Shown one piece after another: positions 48,602 to 57,635 of a DNA stretch of 64,000 bases (position 1 is its first letter; every line of letters starts with the position of its first letter). A program made the position numbers and the translations under genes. The stretch spans positions 1 to 64,000 of the forward strand of contig NZ_JAAKGI010000002.1 in NCBI RefSeq assembly GCF_011762485.1. The letters run 5' to 3'. The notes under the pieces were generated by a model. The model had not been told where the DNA came from, did not search any database, and saw nothing but the letters and a program-made list of their open reading frames with translations. The DNA is from Yeosuana marina. GTDB taxonomy: Bacteria > Bacteroidota > Bacteroidia > Flavobacteriales > Flavobacteriaceae.

Positions 48602-48841
48602 TTAAGAAATTTTAAAATTACTTTGTTCCTGATGCCTTTTAATAGCTTTACGAGATACTATAATGCCAATTGCTAAGGATATAAATGCACCAATTCCAAT
48701 ACCCGGAACAAAATCAATAAACAAGAAAAAATCATAGGCTCCGTGGAATAGGATTGCTAAAAGTAAACCAGTAAGATTTAATAAAATTCTGTTGTTTGAA
48801 AATTTAGCTTTCCCCATATAATAGCCCATGAGTAAAGCAAA
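48602..48841 (-). pseudogene. prsW: 3' fragment of interrupted PrsW-family protease gene
   Basis: It encodes the C-terminal 75 or so residues of a PrsW-type intramembrane protease, ALLMGYYMGKAKF, then LNLTGLLLAILFHGAYDFFLF with the conserved His-x3-Asp of the third catalytic motif, two membrane segments and a basic tail. The frame opens at 48838 after a CAAA shared with the 5' fragment and is unrelated to PrsW beyond it. It reads on directly from the 5' fragment at 49746-50186 if about 0.9 kb is removed. Alone it starts at ATG 48829 and would be inactive. Confidence 0.85.
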
Positions 48842-48929
48842 TGAGTAGAATAAATTTGTGGGTGTATTGTTAAAAACTTGTTGAATATGTTTAAAAGAAA
48901 ACCCTTACATATGTATTTTCTTATATTAT

Positions 48930-48939
48930 CTTTAGGGCT
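48930..48939. repeat. Left arm of 10-bp inverted repeat
   Basis: CTTTAGGGCT, the exact complement of the arm at 49730-49739. It is 16 bases before the ATG of the 239-aa gene. Confidence 0.6.
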
Positions 48940-48955
48940 AAATAAATAGAACCAT

Positions 48956-49675
48956 ATGAAAAATATGAATTTTAAAAATTATCCTTATTCGTATTTAAAT
49001 AATATTCAATCAACTTTTGGAATAATTAGGAGTCAAGTTAATTTGAATAGCGATTTAGTTAGAATAACTTTTGATGATGATTTATGCATAGTGGTTGAAG
49101 ATATTGATTATAATTCTTCATTTAAATACGCAATTCAAAATCCAGTTTTGAAAGAAGGGAAAGTATATTATGATATAACACATACCCCTAAAAATTCAAA
49201 TGTAATTTCAGAAAACAAATTTACGACTGAATCAACTGGTACTAGAATAAAAGATAATATTAAAGCTTGGATACATCTTGTATCAATCTACCAAAATATA
49301 AATATTCACCCATATAATAATGTTCTTAAACATTATCAAAATGAAATATTCAATAGTTTTAAATTCATAGAAGACGATAATGATGATAAACCACTAGAAT
49401 ATAATCAACAAGTAAAAATCACAAATTTCTTAAATGCAGTAGTTGTTGAATTAGAAGATAGTGATGAAGATAATGATGAAATCATCCAAGAAATTAAATA
49501 CCTAAATAGTAATATTACCCAATTAACACAAAAACAAATTAAAAATGCTTTAAGTTGGTGTTTTGCAAAAATTAGATATAAAGGTATTGATATAATTAAT
49601 AAAGTTACTAGGGTTGGTGTTGATTATGGTTTGACTTTGTTATTAGAAAAAGCCTTAGAAACGATAATTAAATAA
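48956..49675 (+). CDS. Unknown 239-aa protein, cargo of the prsW insertion
   Basis: I recognise no family. It is soluble, 239 residues, with an N-terminal beta-rich part (residues about 15-95, LVRITFDDDLCIVVEDIDY), a charged middle (FIEDDNDDKPLE, VELEDSDEDNDE), and a helical C-terminus with Trp (NALSWCFAKIRYKG), ending in a Leu/Ile-rich amphipathic helix. It is coded against the direction of prsW. Its base composition is poorer in G and C than the neighbours. A single-gene insertion that keeps an intact 240-codon frame suggests selection, perhaps for defence or addiction, but that is only a guess. A second ATG at 48965 is a possible start. Confidence 0.7.
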   Translation: MKNMNFKNYPYSYLNNIQSTFGIIRSQVNLNSDLVRITFDDDLCIVVEDIDYNSSFKYAIQNPVLKEGKVYYDITHTPKNSNVISENKFTTESTGTRIKDNIKAWIHLVSIYQNINIHPYNNVLKHYQNEIFNSFKFIEDDNDDKPLEYNQQVKITNFLNAVVVELEDSDEDNDEIIQEIKYLNSNITQLTQKQIKNALSWCFAKIRYKGIDIINKVTRVGVDYGLTLLLEKALETIIK

Positions 49676-49729
49676 TTTTTTAAAAAACATTTAATTACTT
49701 CTTACTCAATAAACACTCACACATTATAC

Positions 49730-49739
49730 AGCCCTAAAG
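49730..49739. repeat. Right arm of 10-bp inverted repeat
   Basis: AGCCCTAAAG, complement of 48930-48939. It lies five bases inside the right prsW junction. Confidence 0.6.
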
Positions 49740-49745
49740 CATTAC

Positions 49746-50186
49746 AAACGTAGCATGCGCAGGTATCGCAGTAAATGCTCTTAATAATGCTGTTTGAATT
49801 CCGCCTTGAAAAACATAGGTGATATTTTCTATAGCTGCAAAACCCATGGATACCATGACAGCATAGATGATGCCATCAAAAGGCTCGTTGAAATCAGATT
49901 TTGGTTGGGCATAGTATCGAACAATAATGTATTTACTAAATTCTTCAGTTAGACCAACAACAAAAAAAGCTTTTATAAACTGCTGAAAAATACTGTACTT
50001 ATCAGGCAGTGGTAAAATGATATTAAAAACAAAATATAATACGGTGGTAATGATGATACTTACAATAGCACCAAACAAAAAGTTATAAAACAATAAGCGT
50101 CTGGGTTCTTTCTCGTATTTATCTTTAAGATAGATGTAGACGATTATCGCCAGAACAGGAGCTAATGCAAAGATTAATAAATTCAT
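49746..50186 (-). pseudogene. prsW: 5' fragment of interrupted PrsW-family protease gene
   Basis: It codes for the N-terminal 147 residues of a PrsW-type intramembrane metalloprotease: four to five membrane segments, the EEFSK motif (TEEFSKY) near residue 81, the second motif AAIENITYVF, and IPAHATF where the break falls. The frame then runs into three foreign residues and a TAG. The remaining conserved motif is in the fragment at 48602-48841. The 225-residue restored protein would match the family length. It begins 12 bases after the NUDIX gene in the same direction, so prsW was the last gene of that operon. Confidence 0.88.
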
Positions 50187-50198
50187 ATTTATAACCGA

Positions 50199-50753
50199 TT
50201 ACTCAACTACTTCTTTGATGCTTTTTAATACAAATTCGTAGTATGACTTGTTGCTGGCTACAAAGTGATTGTTGTCTCCTATGTTATTTATCAGTTCTTG
50301 AAATACGTCAAAAGAAACCAGTTTTAAATCTTCAACTTCTTCCTCTTGGGGTGATAGTTTGGAAAGCGGCACATTAAGCTCTGCAATATAAGTATGATGG
50401 AATTCATTATCTTTTATGCCTGACGGATAAGATTGAAAACATTTAAAAACTCCTATTTTTTGTAAATCATTTGGAGTAAGTGTTAACCCGATTTCTTCTT
50501 TAACTTCTCTTAAAGCACCATGAATTATTAATTCCCCAGCATCAACATGTCCAGCGACAGATACGTCCCAAAGCAACGGACAAATAGATTTTGAGGCAGA
50601 ACGCTGTGCTAATAGGATATTACCATCTTTGGTGTACAACCAAACATGGGCTGTATTATGGTAATATCCTTTAGCATGAATTTCAGATTTTAAGGTTTTT
50701 CTGCCAGTAATTGTACCGTCTTCATTGACTATGTCAATATATTCATCAACCAT
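50199..50753 (-). CDS. NUDIX hydrolase
   Basis: A 184-residue NUDIX protein, with the box GHVDAGELIIHGALREVKEE (residues 68-87) followed by IGL, fitting the G-x5-E-x7-REUxEExGU pattern. The overall layout (YIDIVNEDGTITGRKT start, then HVWLYTKDGNILLAQRS, LLWDVSVAGH) is that of the isopentenyl-diphosphate isomerase-like NUDIX group seen across bacteria, though the Cys and Glu of the isomerase active site are not assured. It lies between the M42 peptidase and the broken prsW gene. Confidence 0.88.
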   Translation of the reverse strand: MVDEYIDIVNEDGTITGRKTLKSEIHAKGYYHNTAHVWLYTKDGNILLAQRSASKSICPLLWDVSVAGHVDAGELIIHGALREVKEEIGLTLTPNDLQKIGVFKCFQSYPSGIKDNEFHHTYIAELNVPLSKLSPQEEEVEDLKLVSFDVFQELINNIGDNNHFVASNKSYYEFVLKSIKEVVE

Positions 50754-50796
50754 AATTATAAATCAATATACTATTCATTAAAGCCAGAACGAACTA

Positions 50797-51885
50797 CTAT
50801 TTAAAATAGCTAAATGTTTCTCCGTCTTTAATATTTAACAAGGTTTCGTAAATTAATTTGATAACGTTTTCAACATCGTCTTTATGTACCATTTCAACGG
50901 TGGTGTGCATATAACGCAACGGTAACGAAATTAAAGCAGATGCGACACCTCCATTACTATAAGCAAATGCATCCGTATCTGTTCCTGTGGCACGCGATAA
51001 CGCTGAGCGTTGAAACGGAATCTTGTTAGTCTCGGCCGTATCAGTAATAAGATCTCTTAATTTTTGTTGTACAGCAGGAGCATAGGCTACTACAGGACCT
51101 AAACCAATTTCTAAATGACCTTCTTTTTTCCTTTCAATCATTGGTGTAGTCGTATCATGCGTAACATCAGTTACTATAGCTACATTTGGTTTTATTCTAT
51201 TGGTTATCATTTCGGCACCACGCAAACCAATTTCTTCTTGAACAGAATTGGTAATGTATAACCCAAAAGGCAATGTTTTCTTGTTTTCTTTAAGAAGACG
51301 CGCCACTTCAGCAATCATGAATCCTCCCATTCTGTTATCTAAGGCACGACATACAAATTTATCACCATTAAGAATATGAAATTCATCCGGATAGGTAATT
51401 ACACAACCTACATGAACGCCCATTTTAAGAACTTCATCTTTGTCTTTAGCTCCTATATCAATAGTAATATTGTCAGGTTTTGGGGCTTCTTCTTTTGCTT
51501 TATCTCTGGTATGTATCGCTGGCCAACCAAAAACCCCTTTTACAATACCTTTTTTAGTATGAATGTTAACCACTTTACTCGGTGCAATTTGGTGGTCACT
51601 TCCGCCATTTCTAATGACATAAATCAATCCATTGTCTGAGATGTAATTTACGTACCAAGAAATTTCATCGGCATGCCCCTCAATAACTACTTTGTATTTC
51701 GCGTCAGGATTAATAATACCAACGGCTGTTCCGTAAGTGTCTGTAATAAATTCGTCTACATAAGGTTTTAAATAATCCATCCACAATTTTTGCCCTGTCC
51801 ATTCATAGCCTGTAGGTGCTGCATTATTTAAATAGGCTTCTAAAAAATCCATTGATTTTTTATTTAATATCGATTTTTTTGACAT
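50797..51885 (-). CDS. M42 family glutamyl/leucyl-type aminopeptidase
   Basis: A 362-residue co-catalytic metallopeptidase of family M42. The metal ligands are visible: His in VVIEGHADE (about residue 72), Asp in ALDNRMGG, Glu-Glu in NSVQEEIGLRG, Asp in AIVTDVTHD and the final His in YMHTTVEMVH. It trims N-terminal residues from peptides in the cytosol. It is the first of three leftward genes (M42, NUDIX, prsW) and has about 300 bases of upstream DNA before the divergent ABC genes. Confidence 0.92.
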   Translation of the reverse strand: MSKKSILNKKSMDFLEAYLNNAAPTGYEWTGQKLWMDYLKPYVDEFITDTYGTAVGIINPDAKYKVVIEGHADEISWYVNYISDNGLIYVIRNGGSDHQIAPSKVVNIHTKKGIVKGVFGWPAIHTRDKAKEEAPKPDNITIDIGAKDKDEVLKMGVHVGCVITYPDEFHILNGDKFVCRALDNRMGGFMIAEVARLLKENKKTLPFGLYITNSVQEEIGLRGAEMITNRIKPNVAIVTDVTHDTTTPMIERKKEGHLEIGLGPVVAYAPAVQQKLRDLITDTAETNKIPFQRSALSRATGTDTDAFAYSNGGVASALISLPLRYMHTTVEMVHKDDVENVIKLIYETLLNIKDGETFSYFK

Positions 51886-52190
51886 ACGTACTATTTTATT
51901 TAGTTCCCTGTTCTTTGGGATGTTTTATAAAAGATTTATGATGTAAAAATAAGAGGATTTATTCAGTTTTAATAATTGAACAAGGTTTAATGTAACAAAA
52001 ATTACTATTTTCACACTAACTACTTAATTATTATTAATTAAAATAGTCATATCAAATTACTAACAAAAAATATTATCCTAAAATACAGATGCTTTTCATT
52101 AAGGAAGGCATCTTTTTGTTTTAGATAAATTAGCACCAATATATTTGAGTAAATCGATACCACATGACCTTTAAAAAATAAAATATCCTT
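51886..52190. other. Intergenic region between divergent genes
   Basis: About 305 bases separate the M42 gene from the ABC ATPase gene. It holds a hairpin at 52087-52117 on the + strand (listed separately), a TTG near 51976, and AT-rich tracts. No open frame or known RNA was seen. Promoters for both directions should be here, but no fully consensus box could be placed. Confidence 0.5.
52087..52117 (+). terminator. Leader hairpin with U-run upstream of the ABC ATPase gene
   Basis: Arms 52087-52097 and 52103-52113 form 11 pairs (two G-U), loop of five, followed by TTTTTG. No gene on this strand ends upstream, so it may be an attenuator in the leader of the gene at 52191, or the end of a small RNA. 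Confidence 0.5.
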
Positions 52191-53075
52191 ATGAAACTCA
52201 TCATTAAAGATTTAACAAAGACTTACAAAAATGGCGTTAAAGCTATTGACAATTTAAATTTAGAAATTGGAGCAGGAATGTTTGGATTGCTTGGTCCTAA
52301 TGGCGCTGGTAAATCATCGTTGATGCGAACGATAGCGACGCTGCAAAGTCCGGATTCTGGTTCAATCACATTTGGTGATATTGATGTACTTGAAGATAAA
52401 ATGGCTCTCCGTAAAATATTGGGGTATTTACCACAGTCATTTGGTGTATACCCTAAAATGTCGGCCGAAGCATTACTGGACTACTTTGCTACTTTAAAGG
52501 GGGTAAAATCAAAAGAAGACAGGTTAAAATTGGTTAAAGAGGTTTTAGAGATTACCAATTTATATGATGTTAGAAAGAAAGACGTAGCAGGATATTCTGG
52601 TGGTATGAAACAACGTTTTGGTATTGCACAATTACTGCTTAACAATCCAAAATTAATTATTGTTGATGAACCTACTGCAGGATTGGATCCGGCTGAGCGT
52701 CATCGGTTTTTAAATGTATTGCGAGAAGTTGGAACTAACTGTACGGTTATTTTTTCTACCCATATTGTTGATGATGTTAAAGAGTTGTGTAACGAAATGG
52801 CTATTTTAAATGGAGGACAAATTTTAAAACACACAACGCCTGCTTTGGCAACAGAAGAAATTAAAGGGCAAATCTGGACAAAGGTGATTGAACGTGACGA
52901 ATTGGAAGCTATGGAAACGGCGTACAAAGTGTTGTCATCTAATTACAACCAAGATAATACTTTAAACATTCGTGTTCATGCTATGGAACAACCTGCAGCC
53001 GATTTTAAAGAGGCTTCTCCTCAGTTAGATGACGTGTATTTTATTGCTTTAAAAGAAGAACCTATTCTTGCTTAA
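52191..53075 (+). CDS. ABC transporter ATPase
   Basis: A 294-residue ATP-binding subunit. Walker A is GPNGAGKSS (residues about 35-43), then the GYLPQSFGVYP Q-loop segment, signature YSGGMKQR and Walker B LIIVDEPTAGLD, with the switch His in STHIVDD. A C-terminal extension of about 70 residues is typical of the ABC-2 exporter ATPases. It is followed 35 bases later by the permease-peptidase fusion and must power it. Confidence 0.92.
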   Translation: MKLIIKDLTKTYKNGVKAIDNLNLEIGAGMFGLLGPNGAGKSSLMRTIATLQSPDSGSITFGDIDVLEDKMALRKILGYLPQSFGVYPKMSAEALLDYFATLKGVKSKEDRLKLVKEVLEITNLYDVRKKDVAGYSGGMKQRFGIAQLLLNNPKLIIVDEPTAGLDPAERHRFLNVLREVGTNCTVIFSTHIVDDVKELCNEMAILNGGQILKHTTPALATEEIKGQIWTKVIERDELEAMETAYKVLSSNYNQDNTLNIRVHAMEQPAADFKEASPQLDDVYFIALKEEPILA

Positions 53076-53110
53076 TTAAAGTCATTATTTACTAATCAAA
53101 ACACACATAC

Positions 53111-56100
53111 ATGTTTTCTACAATATATATTCACGAATTAAAATACTGGTTTAAAAAACCTGCTTTTTACATTTACATGGCAATTTTTTTATTGCTGGCT
53201 TTGTTTTTTTCAGCGAGTGCTGCTGGAATTTTTGATTTTTTAACGGTTACAACAGGTTCTTCAAAAATAGTAAACTCACCAACAAGCGTTGTTGGTTTGT
53301 TTAATGGACTAACGACGTTTGTTTTCTTTTTATTTCCTTCCATTATCGGCGTTTCTATTTATAGAGATTATAAAACCGAAATGCACACTATTTTATATTC
53401 GTATCCATTTTCAAAAGCACATTATTTATTTGCTAAATTTTTGTCAGGTATTACCATAGTCACAATTATCGTTTTAGTGATAGGACTTGGAATATTTATA
53501 GGTTTTAGGTTACCAGGAACGAATCAAGATATTGTAGGTCCTTTTATTTTGATGTCGTATGTACAGGCTTATTTTGTATATATAATTCCTAATATTTTAC
53601 TGTTTGGAGCTATTGTTTTTGCGGTGGTAACGTATACAAGAAATATAGCCGCTGGTTTTATAATCGTTGTATTATTGATGCTTATCCAAGGAGTTTTAGA
53701 GAATTTACTATCAGACCCAGAGAATCGCTTAATTTCAGCACTTCTTGATCCGTTTGGGTCACAAGCGGCAAATTATTATACAAGATATTGGACGGTAGCG
53801 GAGCAAAATGAGCTCATGTTACCTGTTAAAGGGGTTATTCTTTATAACCGACTCATATGGTTAGGAGTTGCTTCTGTTGTATTCGGATTGGTTTACAAAT
53901 ACTTTAGCTTTTCTCAAAATGCGTTGTCGTTTTCATGGAAAAAAATAAAAGGAGAGCGGTCTACAAAAAGTAATTTTGGAGGTATTACAAGAATTCAATT
54001 ACCTAAGGTTGATTTTGATTTCTCCTTCATTCAAAATTTAAAAATCACTTGGAAACTGTCAAATATCGACTTTAAATACATTATAAAAAGCTGGCCGTTT
54101 ATTAGTATTGTTTTAGTTGGTTTAATTTTTATACTCATATCTTCTACGGCATTAGGAGAGTTGTTTGGTACCAAAACCTATCCGGTTACCTGGCAAATGC
54201 TACTAATACCAGGGAATACGTTTTCTATATTCATTAATATTCTAACTTTTTTATATGCAGGAATGTTGGTTCACAGAGGAAAACTTGATAATATGAATCA
54301 TTTAATCGATGTGACCCCAATTCCTAATTGGACCTTATTAGTTTCAAAGTTTGTCGCGTTATTAAAAATGCAAGTTGTCATGTTATTGGTTATAATGATA
54401 GGAGGTATGACAATTCAAATATATCATGGGTATTATAATTTTGAAATAGGTCATTATTTATATGAATTGTATGTATTAAATTTTATTGGCTTTGTTATTT
54501 GGGCCTTGTTATCTTTGGTTATTCAAATTATTATAGGCAATGTATATCTAGGATTGTTTGTGCTGTTAGTGATTTCTATTGGTATTCCTTTTTTATCATT
54601 GGCAGGTATTGAGCAGTCTATTTTTAAGTATAATCAAGCTCCTGGATTTCAATATTCAGATATGAATGGATATGGCTCAACGCTAACACCTTACGTGGTC
54701 CATAAATTATATTGGCTATTTAATGGGTTACTGTTTTTATGCATTTCAGCCTTGTTTTGGGTTCGAGGGTTGCCCCATTCATTTAAAGAACGACTAGCTA
54801 TTGCAAACTCTCGTTTTAAAGGCTTTGTTTTGATAGCTTTTATGTTATGTTTTGCTGCTTTTATTGGTTTGGGTTCTTTAATATATTATGAAAACAATAT
54901 TGTTAATACGCAAACGTCTTCAAAAGAAAAGGAAAAACAAGCTGTTACTTTTGAAAAAACCTATAAGAAGTATGAACATGCTATACAGCCAAGAATTGTA
55001 TCTGTAAATTGTAATGTGAATATATTTCCAAAGCAACTCAATTTTGATGCAGATGGAACCTATGTTATGGTCAATAAATCTGATGTGGCTATTGATAGTT
55101 TGTTATTAAATTACAATGACTATCCGAGTACTTTTGAGTTTAGTAAGTCTAATGAATTAGTTTCCAAAGACAGTGTCTATAAATTTAATATTTACAGATT
55201 AAAAGAGGCATTACAACCAGGTGACTCTTTAACTTTGCGTTTTACAGTTCATAATAAAACCAATACATGGTTGAATAAAAATTCACCAGTTTTAGAAAAC
55301 GGAACGTTTATAAATAATTTTCAAATGTTTCCATCCTTAGGATATAATACGGGTGGTGAGTTACAGGATAATGAAGTTAGGAAAAAGTATGGTTTACCCA
55401 AAAATGATTTAAAACCGGCTCCTACAGATTCAACAGCCTTAGGGAATACTTATATTTCAAAAGATTCTGATTGGATTGATTTTGAAGCGACCGTAAGTAC
55501 ATCTCCAGATCAGATTGCAATCGCTCCTGGTTATTTATTAGATGAATGGACGAAAGACAACAGGCACTATTTTCATTATAAAATGGATAGTAAAATTTTA
55601 AATTTTTATGCCTTTAATTCGGCTAGATATCAGGTTAAAAAAGACAAATGGCATGATGTTAATTTAGAGATTTATTATCACAAAGGACACGAGTATAATT
55701 TAGATAGAATGATGGCTGGTATGAAAGCGTCTTTAGATTATAACTCAAAAAACTTTAGTCCATATCAACATAAACAATTACGTATTGTTGAATTTCCAAG
55801 AACTGGTGGAAGTTTTGCGCAATCGTTTCCTAATACCATTCCGTATTCTGAGGGTGTAGGTTTTATAGCTGATGTAGATGATACAGATGAAGGCGGTGTC
55901 GATTATCCGTTTGCTATAACTGCACACGAAGTATCACATCAGTGGTGGGCACACCAAGTTATTGGAGCCGATGTATTGGGAGCCACGATGTTGTCTGAAA
56001 GTTTATCAGAGTATGTTTCCCTAAAAGTGTTAGAACATCAACAAGGAAAAACCAAGATGCGTAAATTTTTAAAGAAAGCATTAGACGACTATTTAACCCA

Positions 56101-56770
56101 ACGTACCTTTGAAAGTAAACGGGAAAAGCCATTGATGTATAACGATGGACAAGGCTATATACGTTACCAAAAAGGCTCTCTTGTGTTTTATGCATTAAGT
56201 GATTATATAGGTGAAGACACCTTAAATAATGCCTTAAAAAAGTATGTCAAAAAAGTAAAATTTCAAGATCCACCATATACCACTTCCGTTGAAATGGTCA
56301 ATTTTATTAAGCAAGCAACGCCAGATAGTTTACAGTATGTTATTCATGATATGTTTGAAACCATTACACTGTATTCAAACAGAATTGTTGATGTAAGCTC
56401 AAAAGAGTTAGACAATGGTAAATACCAAGTTGATATGGAATTTAATGTGAGCAAGTACAGAAATAATGAAAAAGGACGAAAATATTACGGTTTAAAAGAG
56501 GGTGATACCTTAAGTTATCAAACAGAGAACATGAAAAAACCAGAATTATCGGTTCCATTAGAAGATTATATTGATATTGGTATATTTGCCAAAGAGGTGG
56601 ATTCTCTTGGCAAAAAGAAAGAAAAAGTGTTGTATTTAAAAAAGCATAAAATAACTAGTATTAATAATAAGCTCAGCATTATAGTAGATGAAAAGCCAAC
56701 AGAAGTAGGGGTAGACCCTTATAATAAATTGATTGACACCAAGTCTGATGATAACAGACGAGAATTCTAG
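53111..56770 (+). CDS. ABC permease fused to M1-type aminopeptidase
   Basis: A 1219-residue inner-membrane protein. Residues 1-600 hold two ABC-2 type permease halves, each of about six membrane segments, separated by a soluble stretch near 270-330. Residues about 640-1200 form a periplasmic M1-family peptidase: HEVSH at 939-943 supplies two zinc histidines and the catalytic Glu, and the third ligand is Glu963. The spacing is 19 residues, one more than in most M1 enzymes. It sits with its ATPase, giving a membrane-anchored peptidase linked to transport. Homologues occur in Bacteroidota, but their substrate is unproven. Confidence 0.88.
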   Translation: MFSTIYIHELKYWFKKPAFYIYMAIFLLLALFFSASAAGIFDFLTVTTGSSKIVNSPTSVVGLFNGLTTFVFFLFPSIIGVSIYRDYKTEMHTILYSYPFSKAHYLFAKFLSGITIVTIIVLVIGLGIFIGFRLPGTNQDIVGPFILMSYVQAYFVYIIPNILLFGAIVFAVVTYTRNIAAGFIIVVLLMLIQGVLENLLSDPENRLISALLDPFGSQAANYYTRYWTVAEQNELMLPVKGVILYNRLIWLGVASVVFGLVYKYFSFSQNALSFSWKKIKGERSTKSNFGGITRIQLPKVDFDFSFIQNLKITWKLSNIDFKYIIKSWPFISIVLVGLIFILISSTALGELFGTKTYPVTWQMLLIPGNTFSIFINILTFLYAGMLVHRGKLDNMNHLIDVTPIPNWTLLVSKFVALLKMQVVMLLVIMIGGMTIQIYHGYYNFEIGHYLYELYVLNFIGFVIWALLSLVIQIIIGNVYLGLFVLLVISIGIPFLSLAGIEQSIFKYNQAPGFQYSDMNGYGSTLTPYVVHKLYWLFNGLLFLCISALFWVRGLPHSFKERLAIANSRFKGFVLIAFMLCFAAFIGLGSLIYYENNIVNTQTSSKEKEKQAVTFEKTYKKYEHAIQPRIVSVNCNVNIFPKQLNFDADGTYVMVNKSDVAIDSLLLNYNDYPSTFEFSKSNELVSKDSVYKFNIYRLKEALQPGDSLTLRFTVHNKTNTWLNKNSPVLENGTFINNFQMFPSLGYNTGGELQDNEVRKKYGLPKNDLKPAPTDSTALGNTYISKDSDWIDFEATVSTSPDQIAIAPGYLLDEWTKDNRHYFHYKMDSKILNFYAFNSARYQVKKDKWHDVNLEIYYHKGHEYNLDRMMAGMKASLDYNSKNFSPYQHKQLRIVEFPRTGGSFAQSFPNTIPYSEGVGFIADVDDTDEGGVDYPFAITAHEVSHQWWAHQVIGADVLGATMLSESLSEYVSLKVLEHQQGKTKMRKFLKKALDDYLTQRTFESKREKPLMYNDGQGYIRYQKGSLVFYALSDYIGEDTLNNALKKYVKKVKFQDPPYTTSVEMVNFIKQATPDSLQYVIHDMFETITLYSNRIVDVSSKELDNGKYQVDMEFNVSKYRNNEKGRKYYGLKEGDTLSYQTENMKKPELSVPLEDYIDIGIFAKEVDSLGKKKEKVLYLKKHKITSINNKLSIIVDEKPTEVGVDPYNKLIDTKSDDNRREF

Positions 56771-56787
56771 GATATCAATTAATTCTC

Positions 56788-56830
56788 AAAAAAATGCGCA
56801 AAAACTTGATTTTTTTTGCGCATTTTTTTT
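56788..56830 (+). terminator. Terminator of the ABC-peptidase operon
   Basis: Arms 56788-56803 and 56811-56827 (A-run, TGCGCA core and complement) with a T-run, just after the stop. Confidence 0.85.
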
Positions 56831-56946
56831 AATAGAAGCTAAAGTCTATCTTTTAAAAACTAAATACAATAATTATTAATTTTTAAGAGTTTAAAAGTCT
56901 CTAAATTGTTAATTTTGAATAATAAAAAAAGCTGTTTTTTGTATAT

Positions 56947-57633
56947 ATGAGTTATCTGCGTTATATCATTTTTTTATGTCCTTTTCTTGTTTTTTCACAA
57001 GAAAGAAATCCTGTTGTCAAAGATTCAACTGAGTATGACTATTATATTGTTGAAGGCGATTCTGTGCCAAGAGAGACTATCGATCTTAAAGAAGTATATC
57101 TGCTTAATAAGTTAAAGTTTGATAGTCGTGAGGATAGATTTAGATATTTAATTTTAAGACGGAAAACTATCAAAGTTTATCCGTATGCAAAAATGGCGGC
57201 AGACCGATTGGATTCCTTAAATGCGCGCTTAGAAAAATTAAAAACAAAGGGAGAAAAACGCCGCTATACCAAAATGATTCAAAAATATATAGAAGGCGAA
57301 TTTTCAGAAAAACTTAAAAAATTCTCTCGAACAGAAGGACAAATATTAATTAAGCTTATTCATAGACAAACAGGTGAAACAACCTTTGATTTATTAAAAG
57401 AACTTAAAAGTGGCTGGACTGCATTTTGGTATAATACCACCGCGAGTATGTTTGATTTGTCATTGAAGGAGGGATTTGACCCGATGAATGTTAAGGAAGA
57501 TTACTTAATAGAAGATATTTTACAGCGTAATTTTATGAGCGGTGTATTAGAACGCCAAGAACCTGCGGTAAAATATGATTTTTACGAATTGACAGATAAG
57601 TGGTTACATAATAAAGAACCAGATAAAAAGTAG
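56947..57633 (+). CDS. DUF4294 exported protein
   Basis: A 228-residue exported protein with a signal peptide ending VFSQ near residue 18. The rest is the DUF4294 domain, a flavobacterial family: VEGDSVPRETIDLKEVYLL, then YLILRRKTIKVYPYAKMAADRL, and FSRTEGQILIKLIHRQTGETTFDLLK in two parts. The role is unknown. It starts a three-gene run with hemolysin III-like and GNAT genes at spacings of two and three bases. Confidence 0.88.
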   Translation: MSYLRYIIFLCPFLVFSQERNPVVKDSTEYDYYIVEGDSVPRETIDLKEVYLLNKLKFDSREDRFRYLILRRKTIKVYPYAKMAADRLDSLNARLEKLKTKGEKRRYTKMIQKYIEGEFSEKLKKFSRTEGQILIKLIHRQTGETTFDLLKELKSGWTAFWYNTTASMFDLSLKEGFDPMNVKEDYLIEDILQRNFMSGVLERQEPAVKYDFYELTDKWLHNKEPDKK

Positions 57634-57635
57634 GT

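Larger units (their letters stand above)
48842..49748. mobile_element. Putative insertion in prsW carrying one cargo gene
   Basis: About 907 bases of visibly AT-richer DNA separate two halves of a single prsW gene, whose reading frame is restored by its removal. Both junctions carry CAAA (48838-48841 and 49745-49748), possible 4-bp target duplication. A perfect 10-bp inverted repeat (48930-48939 and 49730-49739) lies 88 bases inside the left junction and 5 bases inside the right one. The sequence encodes one unknown protein and no transposase, integrase or reverse transcriptase. It is inferred to be a non-autonomous element or a recombined fragment. Confidence 0.6.

Noticed and set aside
48842-49748. 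Insertion sequence with its own transposase
   Set aside because: The only long frame in the insert has no DDE, HUH or tyrosine-recombinase motif, so a conventional IS cannot be called.
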